Notes: a model not told the origin generated them from the letters alone. Positions 34,823 to 43,997 are shown, numbered from the stretch's first letter. The stretch is DNA of 64,000 nucleotides from Echinicola marina (GCF_020463795.1 NZ_CP080025.1:4647501-4711500); one strand, 5' to 3'. Numbers and translations are program-made.

Positions 34823-35692
34823 ATGTCGCACCATCATCATCATGGGCAAAACAATATAAAAACAGCTTTTTTTCTCAATCTGGGATTCACCATTTTGGAG
34901 TTTTTTGGAGGCATCTATGTCAATAGTATTGCTATTATTTCAGATGCCCTTCATGATTTAGGAGACAGTCTTTCGTTAGGGCTTGCATGGTACCTAGACA
35001 ATAAGTCCAAAAAGAGTGCCACCAATACTTTTACATTTGGCTATAAAAGGTTCTCATTATTGGGAGCGCTGATCAACAGCCTGGTACTTATCATAGGCTC
35101 AATATTTATCATTAGGGAAGGCTTCCTTCGACTTTTTGAACCAGAATTCTCTGATGCCAAGGGCATGATGATCTTTGCGATAATTGGGGTGCTGGTAAAT
35201 GGCTATGCGGCCTTTAAGCTTAGTCATGGCAAGACCTTAAATGAAAAAGTAATCTCTTGGCATCTTATCGAAGATGTGCTGGGTTGGGCAGCGGTATTGG
35301 CAGCCTCTATCATCATGATGTTTTGGAAAACGCCATATCTCGATCCTGCCCTATCGATTATGATCACCCTGTATATTCTGTGGAATGTATTCAAAAGATT
35401 AAAGGAAACCCTGATGATCTTCTTGCAGGCCAGTCCTAAAGAAATTGATGAGCAAGAAATCATGTCAAAACTAGAAGCACTCCCTCATGTGGACTCCATA
35501 CATCATGTACATATTTGGTCATTGGATGGGGAAAAACATGTATTTACTGCCCATATAAAACTTAAGGAGGTCTCTGGTTTTGATGAAGTGCTGCAGCTCA
35601 AAAAAGATTTGAGAATATTGTTAAAAGGCTATCCATTTTCGCACCACACCATTGAGGTAGAACTTCCTGAAGAGGTTTGCGCTATGGACTGA
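34823..35692 (+). CDS. Cation diffusion facilitator (CDF) metal exporter
   Basis: The 289-residue membrane transporter begins with a histidine-rich metal-binding tail (MSHHHHHGQNN). Six membrane spans follow to about residue 205. The zinc-site pairs are DALHDLGDS in span 2 and HLIEDVLGW in span 5 (HxxxD in both). The C-terminal cytoplasmic ferredoxin-like domain (ALPHVDSIHHVHIWSLDGEK) closes the protein. CDF proteins export Zn2+, Co2+ or Cd2+ in exchange for protons. The exact metal is not shown by the sequence, although the HxxxD pair favours zinc. Confidence 0.93.
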   Translation: MSHHHHHGQNNIKTAFFLNLGFTILEFFGGIYVNSIAIISDALHDLGDSLSLGLAWYLDNKSKKSATNTFTFGYKRFSLLGALINSLVLIIGSIFIIREGFLRLFEPEFSDAKGMMIFAIIGVLVNGYAAFKLSHGKTLNEKVISWHLIEDVLGWAAVLAASIIMMFWKTPYLDPALSIMITLYILWNVFKRLKETLMIFLQASPKEIDEQEIMSKLEALPHVDSIHHVHIWSLDGEKHVFTAHIKLKEVSGFDEVLQLKKDLRILLKGYPFSHHTIEVELPEEVCAMD

Positions 35693-35750
35693 ATATAATT
35701 CAAGAAAATTAAACAAGAGTAAACCCTATAGTTGATTCCTATGACCGCTT

Positions 35751-36347
35751 TTACTTCCTTTCCCAAAACTGTAGCTTTCCCTTGGACAGTACAGCCACTC
35801 TGAGGTAATTGTCTTGAATTATGTCAGCATCTGTACAATAGATAGCTATCCTGGTTCCCTTAGGCAATTTGGCTAATTGCTCTTTCAGGTTTTGGGTATA
35901 AGCTTGATAAGCTTGTTCATCCACCATGGATTCTTTTTCTATCGCGTCAGTTGTATCCAGATTTTCATGGAAGGAATTAAAAAAGTAAAAAGCATCAAAT
36001 TGGCTGAGATCCAGATCCTGTACAGAAGAATGTATAAAAGTGACCTGCTGCTCCATCCCCAGTTCCTTGGCTATTTTTCTGGAAGCTTTGACCAAAAAAG
36101 CCCTGTTTTCCACTCCAAAAAACCGGGCATTGGCATACATCGCTCCTATCAAACAAAATTTTCCCGACCCAGCCCCTATGTCCAACACCTTGGTATGCCT
36201 ACCCTGGCATAAAAATCCAACGGTCTGTTTAATTATGGCTAATGGCGTCCAATGTCTATGTGAAAGCTGTTGAATCTTAGGAGAAAACAAAAGGTCAAAA
36301 TCCTTATCCGTAAATGCCTTGGGCAATATCCCTTCTTCCTTTATCAT
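35751..36347 (-). CDS. Class I SAM-dependent methyltransferase, unknown substrate
   Basis: The 198-residue protein has motif I KVLDIGAGSGKFCLIGAMYA at about 54-73, FFGVENRAFLVKASRKIAKE for strand 2, and FDAFYFFNSFHENL for strand 4. The Rossmann order fits a small class I methyltransferase. It is the last of three minus-strand genes (AraC, arfB, methyltransferase) with 4-bp overlap and 6-bp spacing, so they may form one transcript. The substrate cannot be inferred. Confidence 0.85.
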   Translation of the reverse strand: MIKEEGILPKAFTDKDFDLLFSPKIQQLSHRHWTPLAIIKQTVGFLCQGRHTKVLDIGAGSGKFCLIGAMYANARFFGVENRAFLVKASRKIAKELGMEQQVTFIHSSVQDLDLSQFDAFYFFNSFHENLDTTDAIEKESMVDEQAYQAYTQNLKEQLAKLPKGTRIAIYCTDADIIQDNYLRVAVLSKGKLQFWERK

Positions 36348-36353
36348 CGGCCA

Positions 36354-36773
36354 TCAAAGCTTTTTTCTCCATTGCTTCTTTTCAGCTTGTTTCTTTTTAT
36401 TTTCCAAGCGCCTCTTCACGGCTGTTTTGCTGGGCTTAGTTGCTTTCCGGACCTTTCTTTTCACAAAGACCGCACTGAGCATATTCTTTAGCTTTTCTTG
36501 GGCGATGGCCTTGTTTTGAATCTGGGACCGGCTTTCCTGAACAGTGATTTGCAAGACTCCATCTGCATTAAGCTTAGACAACAGGGCCTTTCTCAATTTC
36601 TGTTTTTCTTCATCTAGCAATAATTGACTGGACTCAAAATCAAAGAGCAGGATGACTTTGGTATTGACCTTATTGACATTTTGACCGCCAGGTCCACCAC
36701 TTTTCACAGCCTTAAAACTCAATTCATCCGAAAAATCAATGGCTTTTATTTCTGCAGCAGTTCTCAAAATCAA
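36354..36773 (-). CDS. arfB: Alternative ribosome-rescue peptidyl-tRNA hydrolase ArfB
   Basis: The 139-residue release-factor homologue lacks the stop-codon-reading domain. The catalytic GGQ is at residues 29-31 in KSGGPGGQNVNKV. The basic C-terminal tail (KRRLENKKKQAEKKQWRKKL) enters the mRNA channel of stalled ribosomes. It frees peptides from non-stop complexes. The gene overlaps the AraC gene by 4 bp. Confidence 0.93.
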   Translation of the reverse strand: MILRTAAEIKAIDFSDELSFKAVKSGGPGGQNVNKVNTKVILLFDFESSQLLLDEEKQKLRKALLSKLNADGVLQITVQESRSQIQNKAIAQEKLKNMLSAVFVKRKVRKATKPSKTAVKRRLENKKKQAEKKQWRKKL

Positions 36774-37642
36774 CGGTGTTTTTTATGCTTTTTCATATAT
36801 TCGGAAGGTGAAATCTCCATCACATTTTTAAACTGCCTGTTGAAATTCGAAAGGTTATTGAAGCCACATTCGTAACCTACTTCAGAAATATTAAGCTTTT
36901 CCTCAATCAACAATTTACAGGCGTAACCTACCCTGATCTCATTTAGGAATTTCGAATAGGTCTTTTTAGTAGATTTCTTGAAATACCTACAAAAAGCTGT
37001 AGGATTTAAATGCACCAATTCAGCCACTTCTTCCAAGGTAATATTCCTTTTGAAATTATTAAAGGTAAAAGAATATACCTTATCCACTCTATCATCCCCC
37101 GTGATATGCAATGGAAAACTAAATCCATCAGTACTCAATAGCTCAAATTCATCCTCTTGGGCCAAGGCTGCCAAAAACTCCATCAGCACCACCAATTGAT
37201 TGATCCCATCAGCATCATGGATCTTTTGCATCCAAGCCATTGCATTCTTTTTGGTTTTCCCCAGAAATTTGACTCCCTGATTTGCCCTTTCAAGGAGCTT
37301 TCTTACCTCCTTCATTTCAGGAAGGTGCAGGAATTCCTCACCTGCAAAGGTCTTATTAAAGTGAACCGAATAGGCCTCTGCACTACCTTCGACTTTATGG
37401 TCAAAATATTCAGGATCATTTTGCCATAAATGGGGCAGGTTCTCTCCTATCAGTATCAAGTCACCTTGATCAAACTGCTCGATATTGTCGCCTATAAACC
37501 TGGTTCCCTTACTTTTTAGAATATAAACCAGTTCAAGCTCGCTATGATAGTGCCATATATCGAGAAAATAGGGATAGGAATGCTTGGCCACTAAAAATGA
37601 GCGGTCAAAAGGGCTTTTTCTTTCAAGTAATTTGGCTTTCAT
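36770..37642 (-). CDS. AraC family regulator, probable control of the fucose cluster
   Basis: The 290-residue protein has an N-terminal cupin (about 20-95; DIWHYHSELELVYILKSKGT, then GDNIEQFDQGDLILIGENLP) and a C-terminal double HTH (ITLEEVAELVHLNPTAFCRY, then LNISEVGYECGFNNLSNFNR). Its start lies about 200 bp from the divergently transcribed fuconate dehydratase gene, so it is a good candidate sugar-responsive regulator of that cluster. The link is inferred from position alone. Confidence 0.9.
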   Translation of the reverse strand: MKAKLLERKSPFDRSFLVAKHSYPYFLDIWHYHSELELVYILKSKGTRFIGDNIEQFDQGDLILIGENLPHLWQNDPEYFDHKVEGSAEAYSVHFNKTFAGEEFLHLPEMKEVRKLLERANQGVKFLGKTKKNAMAWMQKIHDADGINQLVVLMEFLAALAQEDEFELLSTDGFSFPLHITGDDRVDKVYSFTFNNFKRNITLEEVAELVHLNPTAFCRYFKKSTKKTYSKFLNEIRVGYACKLLIEEKLNISEVGYECGFNNLSNFNRQFKNVMEISPSEYMKKHKKHR

Positions 37643-37840
37643 ATAAATGCTCTATCTTAGGTTTATTTCTGGTTTACCTCGACCAATATTACAAATATTA
37701 TCGAACAAAATCAAAAACACTTCAAAATCAAGCAAAAATAGTATTATATATAACCAATATTAATGTAGCCATTATATGCAAAACATGGCATCTTGCATGA
37801 TCTTTTGAAAGCAAAAAATTGAACAATATATCCATTGAAA

Positions 37841-39154
37841 ATGAACATTAAAATTACCGACTACTTGGTAAAGGACATTAGGTTTCCGACCAGTAAAGAA
37901 AAACATGGATCAGATGCAATGAACCCTGACCCTGATTATTCGGCCGCATATATCATTCTAAAGACCAACTATCCTGAATTAGAAGGTCATGGATTGACTT
38001 TTACCATAGGTAGAGGTAATGAAATTTGCTGTGCAGCTTTGGAGGCCATTGCACACCATGTAATCGGAAAGGACCTGGCTGAATTTACAGCAGACATGGG
38101 GGCTTTTTGGAAAATGGTGAACAGTGATAGTCAAATCAGGTGGCTGGGACCAGAAAAAGGAGTGGTGCACTTGGCCACAGGAGCCTTGGTCAATGCTGTT
38201 TGGGACCTTTATGCCAAAGCTGGGAAAAAACCACTTTGGAAGCTCATCGGAGAGATGTCTCCAGAAGAATTGGTAAAATGTATTGACTTCAGCTATATCA
38301 CTGATGTGGTGACCCCAGAAGAAGCTTTGGAAATCTTCAAAGAAACCGCTGAAGGCAAAGCTGAACGCATTGAATTCCTAGAAGAAAAAGGTTACCCAGG
38401 ATACACCACCTCTGCTGGCTGGTTGGGCTACACGGATGAAAAAATCAGGAGACTTTGCCGCGAGGCCAAGGAAGAAGGCTGGAAGCATATCAAGATGAAA
38501 GTAGGTGCCAATCTAGAAGATGATATGCGTCGTGCGGCCATTATCCGAGAGGAAATCGGTGATGATATGTACCTGATGATGGATGCCAATCAGCGTTGGG
38601 AAGTCAGTGAAGCCATTGAAAACATGAAACAATTGGCTAAATTTAACCCACTATGGATTGAGGAGCCTACCAGCCCTGATGATATCCTTGGACACAAAGC
38701 CATCAGCGACGGAGTTAAACCTATCTTGGTGGCCACTGGTGAGCATTGCCAAAACAGGGTTATCTTCAAGCAGTTGATGAAAGCTGGTGCTTTACAGATC
38801 TGCCAGATTGATAGCTGTAGAGTTGGAGGGGTAAATGAAAACTTAGCCATCATGTTGATCGCCAAGAAATTCGATATCCCAGTTTGTCCTCATGCTGGGG
38901 GTGTTGGTCTTTGCGAATATGTACAGCACCTGTCTATGATCGATTATATTTCTATCAGCGGCACCATGGAAGGGCGTGTGATCGAATATGTAGATCATTT
39001 GCATGAGCACTTTATTGATCCTGTGATCATCAAAGAAGGCCGCTATCAGGCTCCAAGTCTTCCTGGCTATAGCATTGAGATGAAGGCTGATTCTTTGGCA
39101 GAATATGATTTTGCCAATGGCCCTGTATGGAATGAGGAGCCTGCGAAGGCTTAA
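37841..39154 (+). CDS. L-fuconate dehydratase (enolase superfamily)
   Basis: The 437-residue protein has the family N-terminal block VKDIRFPTSKEKHGSDAMNP. Its catalytic KxK is in HIKMKVGAN, the metal ligands in LMMDANQRW and WIEEPTSPDD, and the third ligand in VATGEHCQN. The C-terminal catalytic block is VCPHAGGVGLCEYVQH. These match L-fuconate dehydratases, which convert L-fuconate to 2-keto-3-deoxy-L-fuconate. ATG 37841 is preferred over a TTG six bases earlier. It is the first gene of a six-enzyme-type cluster running to 42406. Confidence 0.93.
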   Translation: MNIKITDYLVKDIRFPTSKEKHGSDAMNPDPDYSAAYIILKTNYPELEGHGLTFTIGRGNEICCAALEAIAHHVIGKDLAEFTADMGAFWKMVNSDSQIRWLGPEKGVVHLATGALVNAVWDLYAKAGKKPLWKLIGEMSPEELVKCIDFSYITDVVTPEEALEIFKETAEGKAERIEFLEEKGYPGYTTSAGWLGYTDEKIRRLCREAKEEGWKHIKMKVGANLEDDMRRAAIIREEIGDDMYLMMDANQRWEVSEAIENMKQLAKFNPLWIEEPTSPDDILGHKAISDGVKPILVATGEHCQNRVIFKQLMKAGALQICQIDSCRVGGVNENLAIMLIAKKFDIPVCPHAGGVGLCEYVQHLSMIDYISISGTMEGRVIEYVDHLHEHFIDPVIIKEGRYQAPSLPGYSIEMKADSLAEYDFANGPVWNEEPAKA

Positions 39155-39230
39155 ATTCCATCTTGTTAAAGAGCAGGAAAAATGATTAAAAGATTAGCTT
39201 TGCTAATTGACTTTTGAAGATAAAAAGAAC

Positions 39231-39986
39231 ATGAAAAATAAGACCATTTTGATTACCGGTGGAGCAAGTGGAATTGGCCTGGCCATGACCACCCGCTTTG
39301 CTGAAGAAGGAGGAAATGTATATTTCATAGATTTTGATCAAAATTCGGGAGAAAAGGTAGCCAAAGAGCTTACAGAAAAAGGCTATAAGGTCACCTTTTT
39401 ACAAGGGGATGTTTCCAAGACCGAGGAGATGAAAAACACCATCAACTCCATTCCTGGAAATATTGACGTATTGGTCAATAATGCTGGGGTTTCCCATGTA
39501 GGCAATTTGGAAAACACCAGTGAAACAGATTTTGACAGATTGTATCAGGTAAATGTCAAAGGCATTTATAATTGTAGCATAGCCACCCTTCCTAAAATGA
39601 AGGAAAATGGTGGATCTATTGTCAATATGGCCTCGGTAGCTTCTACCATTGGGATTCCTGATAGATTTGCCTATTCCATGACCAAAGGGGCTGTCTTTGC
39701 CATGACACTTTCCATGGCCAGGGATTATGTTTCCCATAATATCCGTGTCAACAGCATTGCTCCAGGTCGTGTCCATACTCCTTTTGTAGATGGCTTTTTG
39801 GCTAAAAACTACCCTGGACAGGAAAAGGAAATGTTTGACAAATTAGCTGCTACCCAACCTATAGGAAGAATGGGTACTCCAGAGGAAATTGCTGCCATGG
39901 CACTTTACCTTTGCAAGGACGAATCTTCCTTCCTGACAGGTGGCAACTACCCTATTGACGGTGGTTTTGTCAATCTAAAAATGTAA
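39231..39986 (+). CDS. SDR dehydrogenase of L-fucose catabolism (likely KDF dehydrogenase)
   Basis: The 251-residue short-chain dehydrogenase has the cofactor motif TGGASGIGLA, the NNAG block (VLVNNAGVSHVG), the catalytic Ser in VNMASVAST and YxxxK in YSMTKGA. In the non-phosphorylative pathway an SDR oxidises 2-keto-3-deoxy-L-fuconate; an alternative role is L-fucose dehydrogenase. The cluster carries only one SDR. ATG 39231 is used; a TTG upstream is not family-like. A terminator follows. Confidence 0.88.
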   Translation: MKNKTILITGGASGIGLAMTTRFAEEGGNVYFIDFDQNSGEKVAKELTEKGYKVTFLQGDVSKTEEMKNTINSIPGNIDVLVNNAGVSHVGNLENTSETDFDRLYQVNVKGIYNCSIATLPKMKENGGSIVNMASVASTIGIPDRFAYSMTKGAVFAMTLSMARDYVSHNIRVNSIAPGRVHTPFVDGFLAKNYPGQEKEMFDKLAATQPIGRMGTPEEIAAMALYLCKDESSFLTGGNYPIDGGFVNLKM

Positions 39987-39987
39987 T

Positions 39988-40010
39988 AAGAGCCCTTTTT
40001 GGGCTTTTTT
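39988..40010 (+). terminator. Short terminator after the SDR gene
   Basis: AGCCC, a five-T loop and GGGCT are followed by TTTTT. The position suggests that the first two fucose genes can be transcribed apart from those after 40296. Confidence 0.7.
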
Positions 40011-40129
40011 CATCAATAAAAACTGATAATGAGTTGGCCTCATGAGTCAATTTTACATCATCACAAACGAAGCAAAGTGATCTAGATGTTTTCTGGACAA
40101 GATTTATTCGCTTTCATTGAAGTAAAATT

Positions 40130-40205
40130 TGTCATACTGACGTAAGGAAGCATCTCTTTCGTTAAATTGTTACTGGAAGAGATGCTTCCTATCGTCAGCA
40201 TGACA
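40130..40205. repeat. Long 76-bp imperfect palindrome
   Basis: The arms TGTCAT, CTGACG and AGGAAGCATCTCTT pair with AAGAGATGCTTCCT, CGTCAG and ATGACA, with only one- and two-base interruptions. It sits between the two halves of the fucose cluster. It resembles repeated extragenic palindromes rather than a terminator (no T-run). Confidence 0.75.
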
Positions 40206-40295
40206 CATAAAGTGGACAGATGAGCCTTCCTCTATTTTCTATAATAATCTATAACAGGTAAGCCCACTATTACTTACCTCAAAAGAATAATTAAA

Positions 40296-41153
40296 ATGAA
40301 ATTATTAAGATTTGGAAATGCTGGCCAAGAAAAGCCAGGTATTGAGAAAGCAGATGGAACCCGTATCGATTGCAGTGGGTTCGGACAAGACTGGACGGAA
40401 GAGTTTTTGGAAAATGATGGTTTGAACAAATTAGCTGCATGGCTGAAAAGCAATGAAGCCGATTGCCCAGTAGTGAGTAATGAAACTCGCTTGGGTCCTC
40501 CTATCAAGCGTCCTTCCAAGATCATCTGTATTGGACTAAATTACTTGCTGCACGCCAAAGAAACGGGTGCGGAGGTTCCTAAGCAGCCGATTATTTTCAT
40601 GAAATCCACCACCTCACTTACTGGACCAAATGATAATATCATCATTCCAAGAAACTCTCAAAAAACAGACTGGGAAGTGGAGTTGGCCGTCATGATCGGT
40701 AAAAAAGCCAGCTATGTGTCCAAGGAAGATGCCTTGGATTATGTAGCCGGTTATTGCTTGCTCAATGACGTATCAGAACGTGACTTCCAACTGAACCATG
40801 GTGGACAATGGGTGAAAGGGAAAAGCAATGACACTTTTTCACCTCTAGGCCCGTATTTGGTGACTAAAGACGAAATTAAAGATCCGCAGAATCTAAGATT
40901 ATGGCTAAAACTCAACGGTAAAATGCTTCAAGACAGCAATACCTCTGATATGGTTTTTGACATACCGACTTTGATCAGCCACTTGAGCAATTATATGACC
41001 TTGCTACCGGGCGACATCATCTCAACAGGTACCCCTTCGGGAGTTGGCATGGGACTAACCCCTCCTACCTACCTGAAAGAAGGTGATGTAGTGGAACTTG
41101 GCATTGATGGACTAGGAACTTCCAGCCAAACTGCTGTAAACTATAAGGGGTAA
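40296..41153 (+). CDS. FAH family hydrolase, likely 2,4-diketo-3-deoxy-L-fuconate hydrolase
   Basis: The 285-residue protein has the fumarylacetoacetate-hydrolase fold, with IICIGLNYLLHAKETGAEVP, PIIFMKSTTSLTGPND, the metal-binding TDWEVELAVMIGKKA and GDIISTGTPSGVGMG near the end. In this gene setting it should cleave 2,4-diketo-3-deoxy-L-fuconate to pyruvate and lactate. The family alone would also allow ureidoglycolate-lyase-type annotation; the neighbours decide. Confidence 0.88.
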   Translation: MKLLRFGNAGQEKPGIEKADGTRIDCSGFGQDWTEEFLENDGLNKLAAWLKSNEADCPVVSNETRLGPPIKRPSKIICIGLNYLLHAKETGAEVPKQPIIFMKSTTSLTGPNDNIIIPRNSQKTDWEVELAVMIGKKASYVSKEDALDYVAGYCLLNDVSERDFQLNHGGQWVKGKSNDTFSPLGPYLVTKDEIKDPQNLRLWLKLNGKMLQDSNTSDMVFDIPTLISHLSNYMTLLPGDIISTGTPSGVGMGLTPPTYLKEGDVVELGIDGLGTSSQTAVNYKG

Positions 41154-41174
41154 TTTAATCCTTTAATTATATTT

Positions 41175-41208
41175 AAACCTGCCTTTCCTAGGATTGGCAG
41201 GTTTTATT
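41175..41208 (+). terminator. Terminator between hydrolase and lactonase genes
   Basis: AAACCTGCC pairs with GGCAGGTTT, followed by TATTT. It would limit read-through into the lactonase gene at 41233. Confidence 0.75.
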
Positions 41209-41232
41209 TGTCTTACCCAAAAGAACTACTTG

Positions 41233-42060
41233 ATGAAAATAGATGCCCACCAACATTTTTGGAAATACAATTCCGAAAAACACGCTTGGATCGATGAAAG
41301 TATGTCTGTGATCCGTAAGGATTTTCTTCCTGAGGACCTCAAGCCCTTATTGGACCATGAAGGATTTGACGGTACGGTTGCAGTGCAGGCAGATGAATCA
41401 TTGGAGGAAAATGATTTTTTATTGGGACTGGCCAAAGATAATCCCTGGATAAAAAAAGTAGTAGGCTGGGTAGATCTTTGTTCTGACAAGGTAGAAGCTG
41501 ACCTGGAAAAATACAGTGACACACCAAATATGTGTGGTTTCAGAATGATTCTTCAAGGGCAGCCACCAGAACTAATGGCTGATAATGCTTTCAGAAAAGG
41601 CATTGGCTTATTGGAAAAATTCGGATATACCTATGATATTTTGATCTTTCCCCATCATTTAAAGGAAACTATTGACCTAGTAAAAAGCTTCCCCAACCAG
41701 CCTTTTGTGATTGATCACTTGGCCAAGCCCTATATCAAAGATGGTAAAATAGATGAATGGGCGGAAAACATGAGAACCTTAGCTGGTTTTGACAATGTCT
41801 GCTGTAAAGTTTCCGGAATGGTCACCGAAGCAGATTGGAATAAATGGACCAAGGCAGATCTGACTCCTTATATGGATGTGGTATTTGAAGCCTTTGGCAG
41901 TAAAAGGTTGATGTTTGGATCTGACTGGCCAGTAGCCCTGCTTGCTGCAGATTACCCTCAAAATGCAGGCATCATCAAAAACTATATTGAAGCTTTGAGC
42001 GAAAGAGAACAAGCAGACGTACTCGGATTTACTGCTGCAAACTTTTATGGAATTAAATAA
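41233..42060 (+). CDS. Amidohydrolase family L-fucono-1,5-lactonase
   Basis: Starting from ATG 41233 the protein has 275 residues. The metal-binding HxH is in KIDAHQHFWKY. Further amidohydrolase-2 markers are FVIDHLAKPYIKDG and the C-terminal LMFGSDWPVALLAADY with the catalytic Asp. Members open sugar lactones; with the dehydratase nearby, L-fuconolactone to L-fuconate is the likely reaction. Upstream in-frame sequence to 41194 overlaps the terminator and is not used. Confidence 0.9.
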   Translation: MKIDAHQHFWKYNSEKHAWIDESMSVIRKDFLPEDLKPLLDHEGFDGTVAVQADESLEENDFLLGLAKDNPWIKKVVGWVDLCSDKVEADLEKYSDTPNMCGFRMILQGQPPELMADNAFRKGIGLLEKFGYTYDILIFPHHLKETIDLVKSFPNQPFVIDHLAKPYIKDGKIDEWAENMRTLAGFDNVCCKVSGMVTEADWNKWTKADLTPYMDVVFEAFGSKRLMFGSDWPVALLAADYPQNAGIIKNYIEALSEREQADVLGFTAANFYGIK

Positions 42061-42070
42061 AACAAGAATC

Positions 42071-42406
42071 ATGACTAAAAGATACACCCTTGCTTTGGAT
42101 CTAAAGAACGATCCAAAACTGATCGAAGAATACGAGGCCTACCATCAAGAAGTGTGGCCTGAAATTATCAAAAGCATTAAAGATGCAGGTATTGAAAGCA
42201 TGGAAATCTACCGCTGGGAGAACAGGCTTTTTATGATTATGGAAACCACTCCTGAGTTTTCTTTTGAGAAAAAAGCAGAAATGGATGCCGCCAACCCGAA
42301 AGTCAGGGAATGGGAAGACCTGATGTGGACATTCCAACAGGGACTACCAGGGCTGCCTGAAGGTGAAAAGTGGCAAGTGATGAAGCAGGTATTTGATATG
42401 AAATAA
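42071..42406 (+). CDS. L-fucose/L-rhamnose mutarotase family protein
   Basis: The 111-residue protein belongs to the RhaM/DUF718 ferredoxin-like family: RYTLALDLKNDPKLIEEYEA, YHQEVWPEIIKSIKDAGIES, MEIYRWENRLFMIMET. It interconverts anomers of a 6-deoxy sugar, here most likely L-fucose entering the pathway. It starts 10 bp after the lactonase stop. Confidence 0.9.
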   Translation: MTKRYTLALDLKNDPKLIEEYEAYHQEVWPEIIKSIKDAGIESMEIYRWENRLFMIMETTPEFSFEKKAEMDAANPKVREWEDLMWTFQQGLPGLPEGEKWQVMKQVFDMK

Positions 42407-42673
42407 ATAGTATTGAGTAGGGAGTCTTGAGTAAGTAATAAGAAGGAATATCGCTTTTAAGCTGTCATTAAAGTGATGTCAGCCTGAGCCCTTAGACTTA
42501 GCTCAGGATAAACTTAAGCCAAAGGTTAAAGATTGGAGCTCTATTCTACTTGGTGGTTAGACCGATCCGATCAGACTGACTTGTTGTCCCGTCAGCTTAG
42601 CTGCGGGACGTTTCAATTATGAGGAGAGCTCATTCTATTAAAATACAAAAGGGGAAATTAAAGCCAATTACAG

Positions 42674-43897
42674 ATGAACAACACAAATTTCACTAGCCTC
42701 ATTTTGCTTCTTATCACCTTTATTTCTTGCTCGTCTCCAAATCAGTCAAAGCAGCAATCTATGCTGTTGGATGTACCTTTTGAAACTGACAGCACAAAAA
42801 CATATGCTGAGCCTTATTTAATGACCACTGCTACTGGACAAACTTATATGTCTTGGATTGAAGAAGGTGAGAATGGAGCTGAGTTAAGGTATGCTTACTT
42901 TGACCAAGGAAAATGGAAAAGCCCCCAAAGTATAGCCTCAGGCAATAATTGGTTTATCAACTGGGCTGATTATCCTCAAATTGCCAGCAAAGATGGAAAA
43001 TCAATGCTTTCATTTTTCCTTCAAAAAAGTGGGGAAAGCACCTATGCCTATGATATCCAATTCATGAGCTCTTTGGATGGTAAAAACTGGTCAGCACCAA
43101 AAACCCTACATGATGATGGCTTGCAGGCTGAACATGGATTTGTCTCCATGCTTTCATATGATGAAAATTATTTGGTCTCGTGGTTAGATGGTAGAAACTC
43201 TGCAGGACAAATGGACCAGCATAACCATCAGTCTGGAAGTATGGCTGCCATGACCTTAAGAGCAGCCATTCTCTCACCAGAGGGTAAAAAACTCCAAGAA
43301 TGGGAAATAGACAACCGCACCTGTGACTGTTGTCAAACCTCAGTAGCTTTAACCAATAATGGACCAGTAGTAGTTTATAGAGACAGGGGAATTACTGAAG
43401 TTAGGGACATTGCCATAAGCAGGCTAATAAATGGAGAATGGACCCAACCAAAGACAATCTTTCAAGACAATTGGCAAATCAAAGGTTGTCCGGTTAATGG
43501 TCCTAGGGCAGCATCAAAAAACAATAGTCTAGCTGTGGCTTGGTTTTCTGCAGCCAAAGGCCAGCCAGAAGTCAAGGTGATTTTTTCAACGGATGGCGGT
43601 GAAAATTTCGAAAAACCAATTAAAATCAATATGGCTCCAAGCATTGGAAGAGTAGATATTGTAATGATAGATGAAAGTACCGCCTATGTATCATGGATGG
43701 AAAAAGGGGAAATCAAAGCCAAGAAAGTACATCAAAATGGAACGAGCGAAGAAGCAATAACTATAGCAAAAACTACAGAGGAAAGAGCCAGTGGCTTTCC
43801 TCAAATGACAATCGCTAAAGAGGGATTATTATTTGCTTGGACAGACACTGAAGGCAAAGGCACAAGGATAAAAAGCAAATTGCTAAAGACACACTAA
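42674..43897 (+). CDS. Sialidase-like beta-propeller lipoprotein
   Basis: The 407-residue protein has a lipobox (LITFISCSS). Repeated blocks such as SWIEEGENGAELRYAYFDQG, KVIFSTDGGENFEKPIKINM and PQMTIAKEGLLFAWTDTEGK are typical of BNR/sialidase-type propeller proteins. A cysteine cluster DNRTCDCCQTS and a histidine-rich stretch (DQHNHQSGSMAAM) stand out. Catalytic sialidase arginines and the FRIP motif were not seen, so enzyme activity is doubtful. It is probably exposed at the outer membrane. Confidence 0.7.
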   Translation: MNNTNFTSLILLLITFISCSSPNQSKQQSMLLDVPFETDSTKTYAEPYLMTTATGQTYMSWIEEGENGAELRYAYFDQGKWKSPQSIASGNNWFINWADYPQIASKDGKSMLSFFLQKSGESTYAYDIQFMSSLDGKNWSAPKTLHDDGLQAEHGFVSMLSYDENYLVSWLDGRNSAGQMDQHNHQSGSMAAMTLRAAILSPEGKKLQEWEIDNRTCDCCQTSVALTNNGPVVVYRDRGITEVRDIAISRLINGEWTQPKTIFQDNWQIKGCPVNGPRAASKNNSLAVAWFSAAKGQPEVKVIFSTDGGENFEKPIKINMAPSIGRVDIVMIDESTAYVSWMEKGEIKAKKVHQNGTSEEAITIAKTTEERASGFPQMTIAKEGLLFAWTDTEGKGTRIKSKLLKTH

Positions 43898-43960
43898 AAT
43901 CCTATTATTCAAAATTTTACAAAAAATATTTATTTAAACTATTTTTTTAATTGAATTTTT

Positions 43961-43997
43961 ATTCTACATTTATAGAATAACATCTAATAATGTAGAA
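43961..43997 (+). promoter_or_regulatory. Palindromic BlaI-type operator region
   Basis: ATTCTACATTTATAGAAT (43961-43978) is itself an inverted repeat with six-base arms. TTCTACATT (43962-43970) also pairs with AATGTAGAA (43989-43997), which abuts the start codon at 43998. TACA/TGTA half sites are typical of BlaI/MecI operators. Autoregulation is inferred. Confidence 0.65.

Noticed and set aside
42470-42620. Hairpin GTCCCG..CGGGAC in the gap before the sialidase-like gene as a terminator
   Set aside because: It has no T-run suited to termination and resembles small palindromes seen elsewhere; not specific enough to call.
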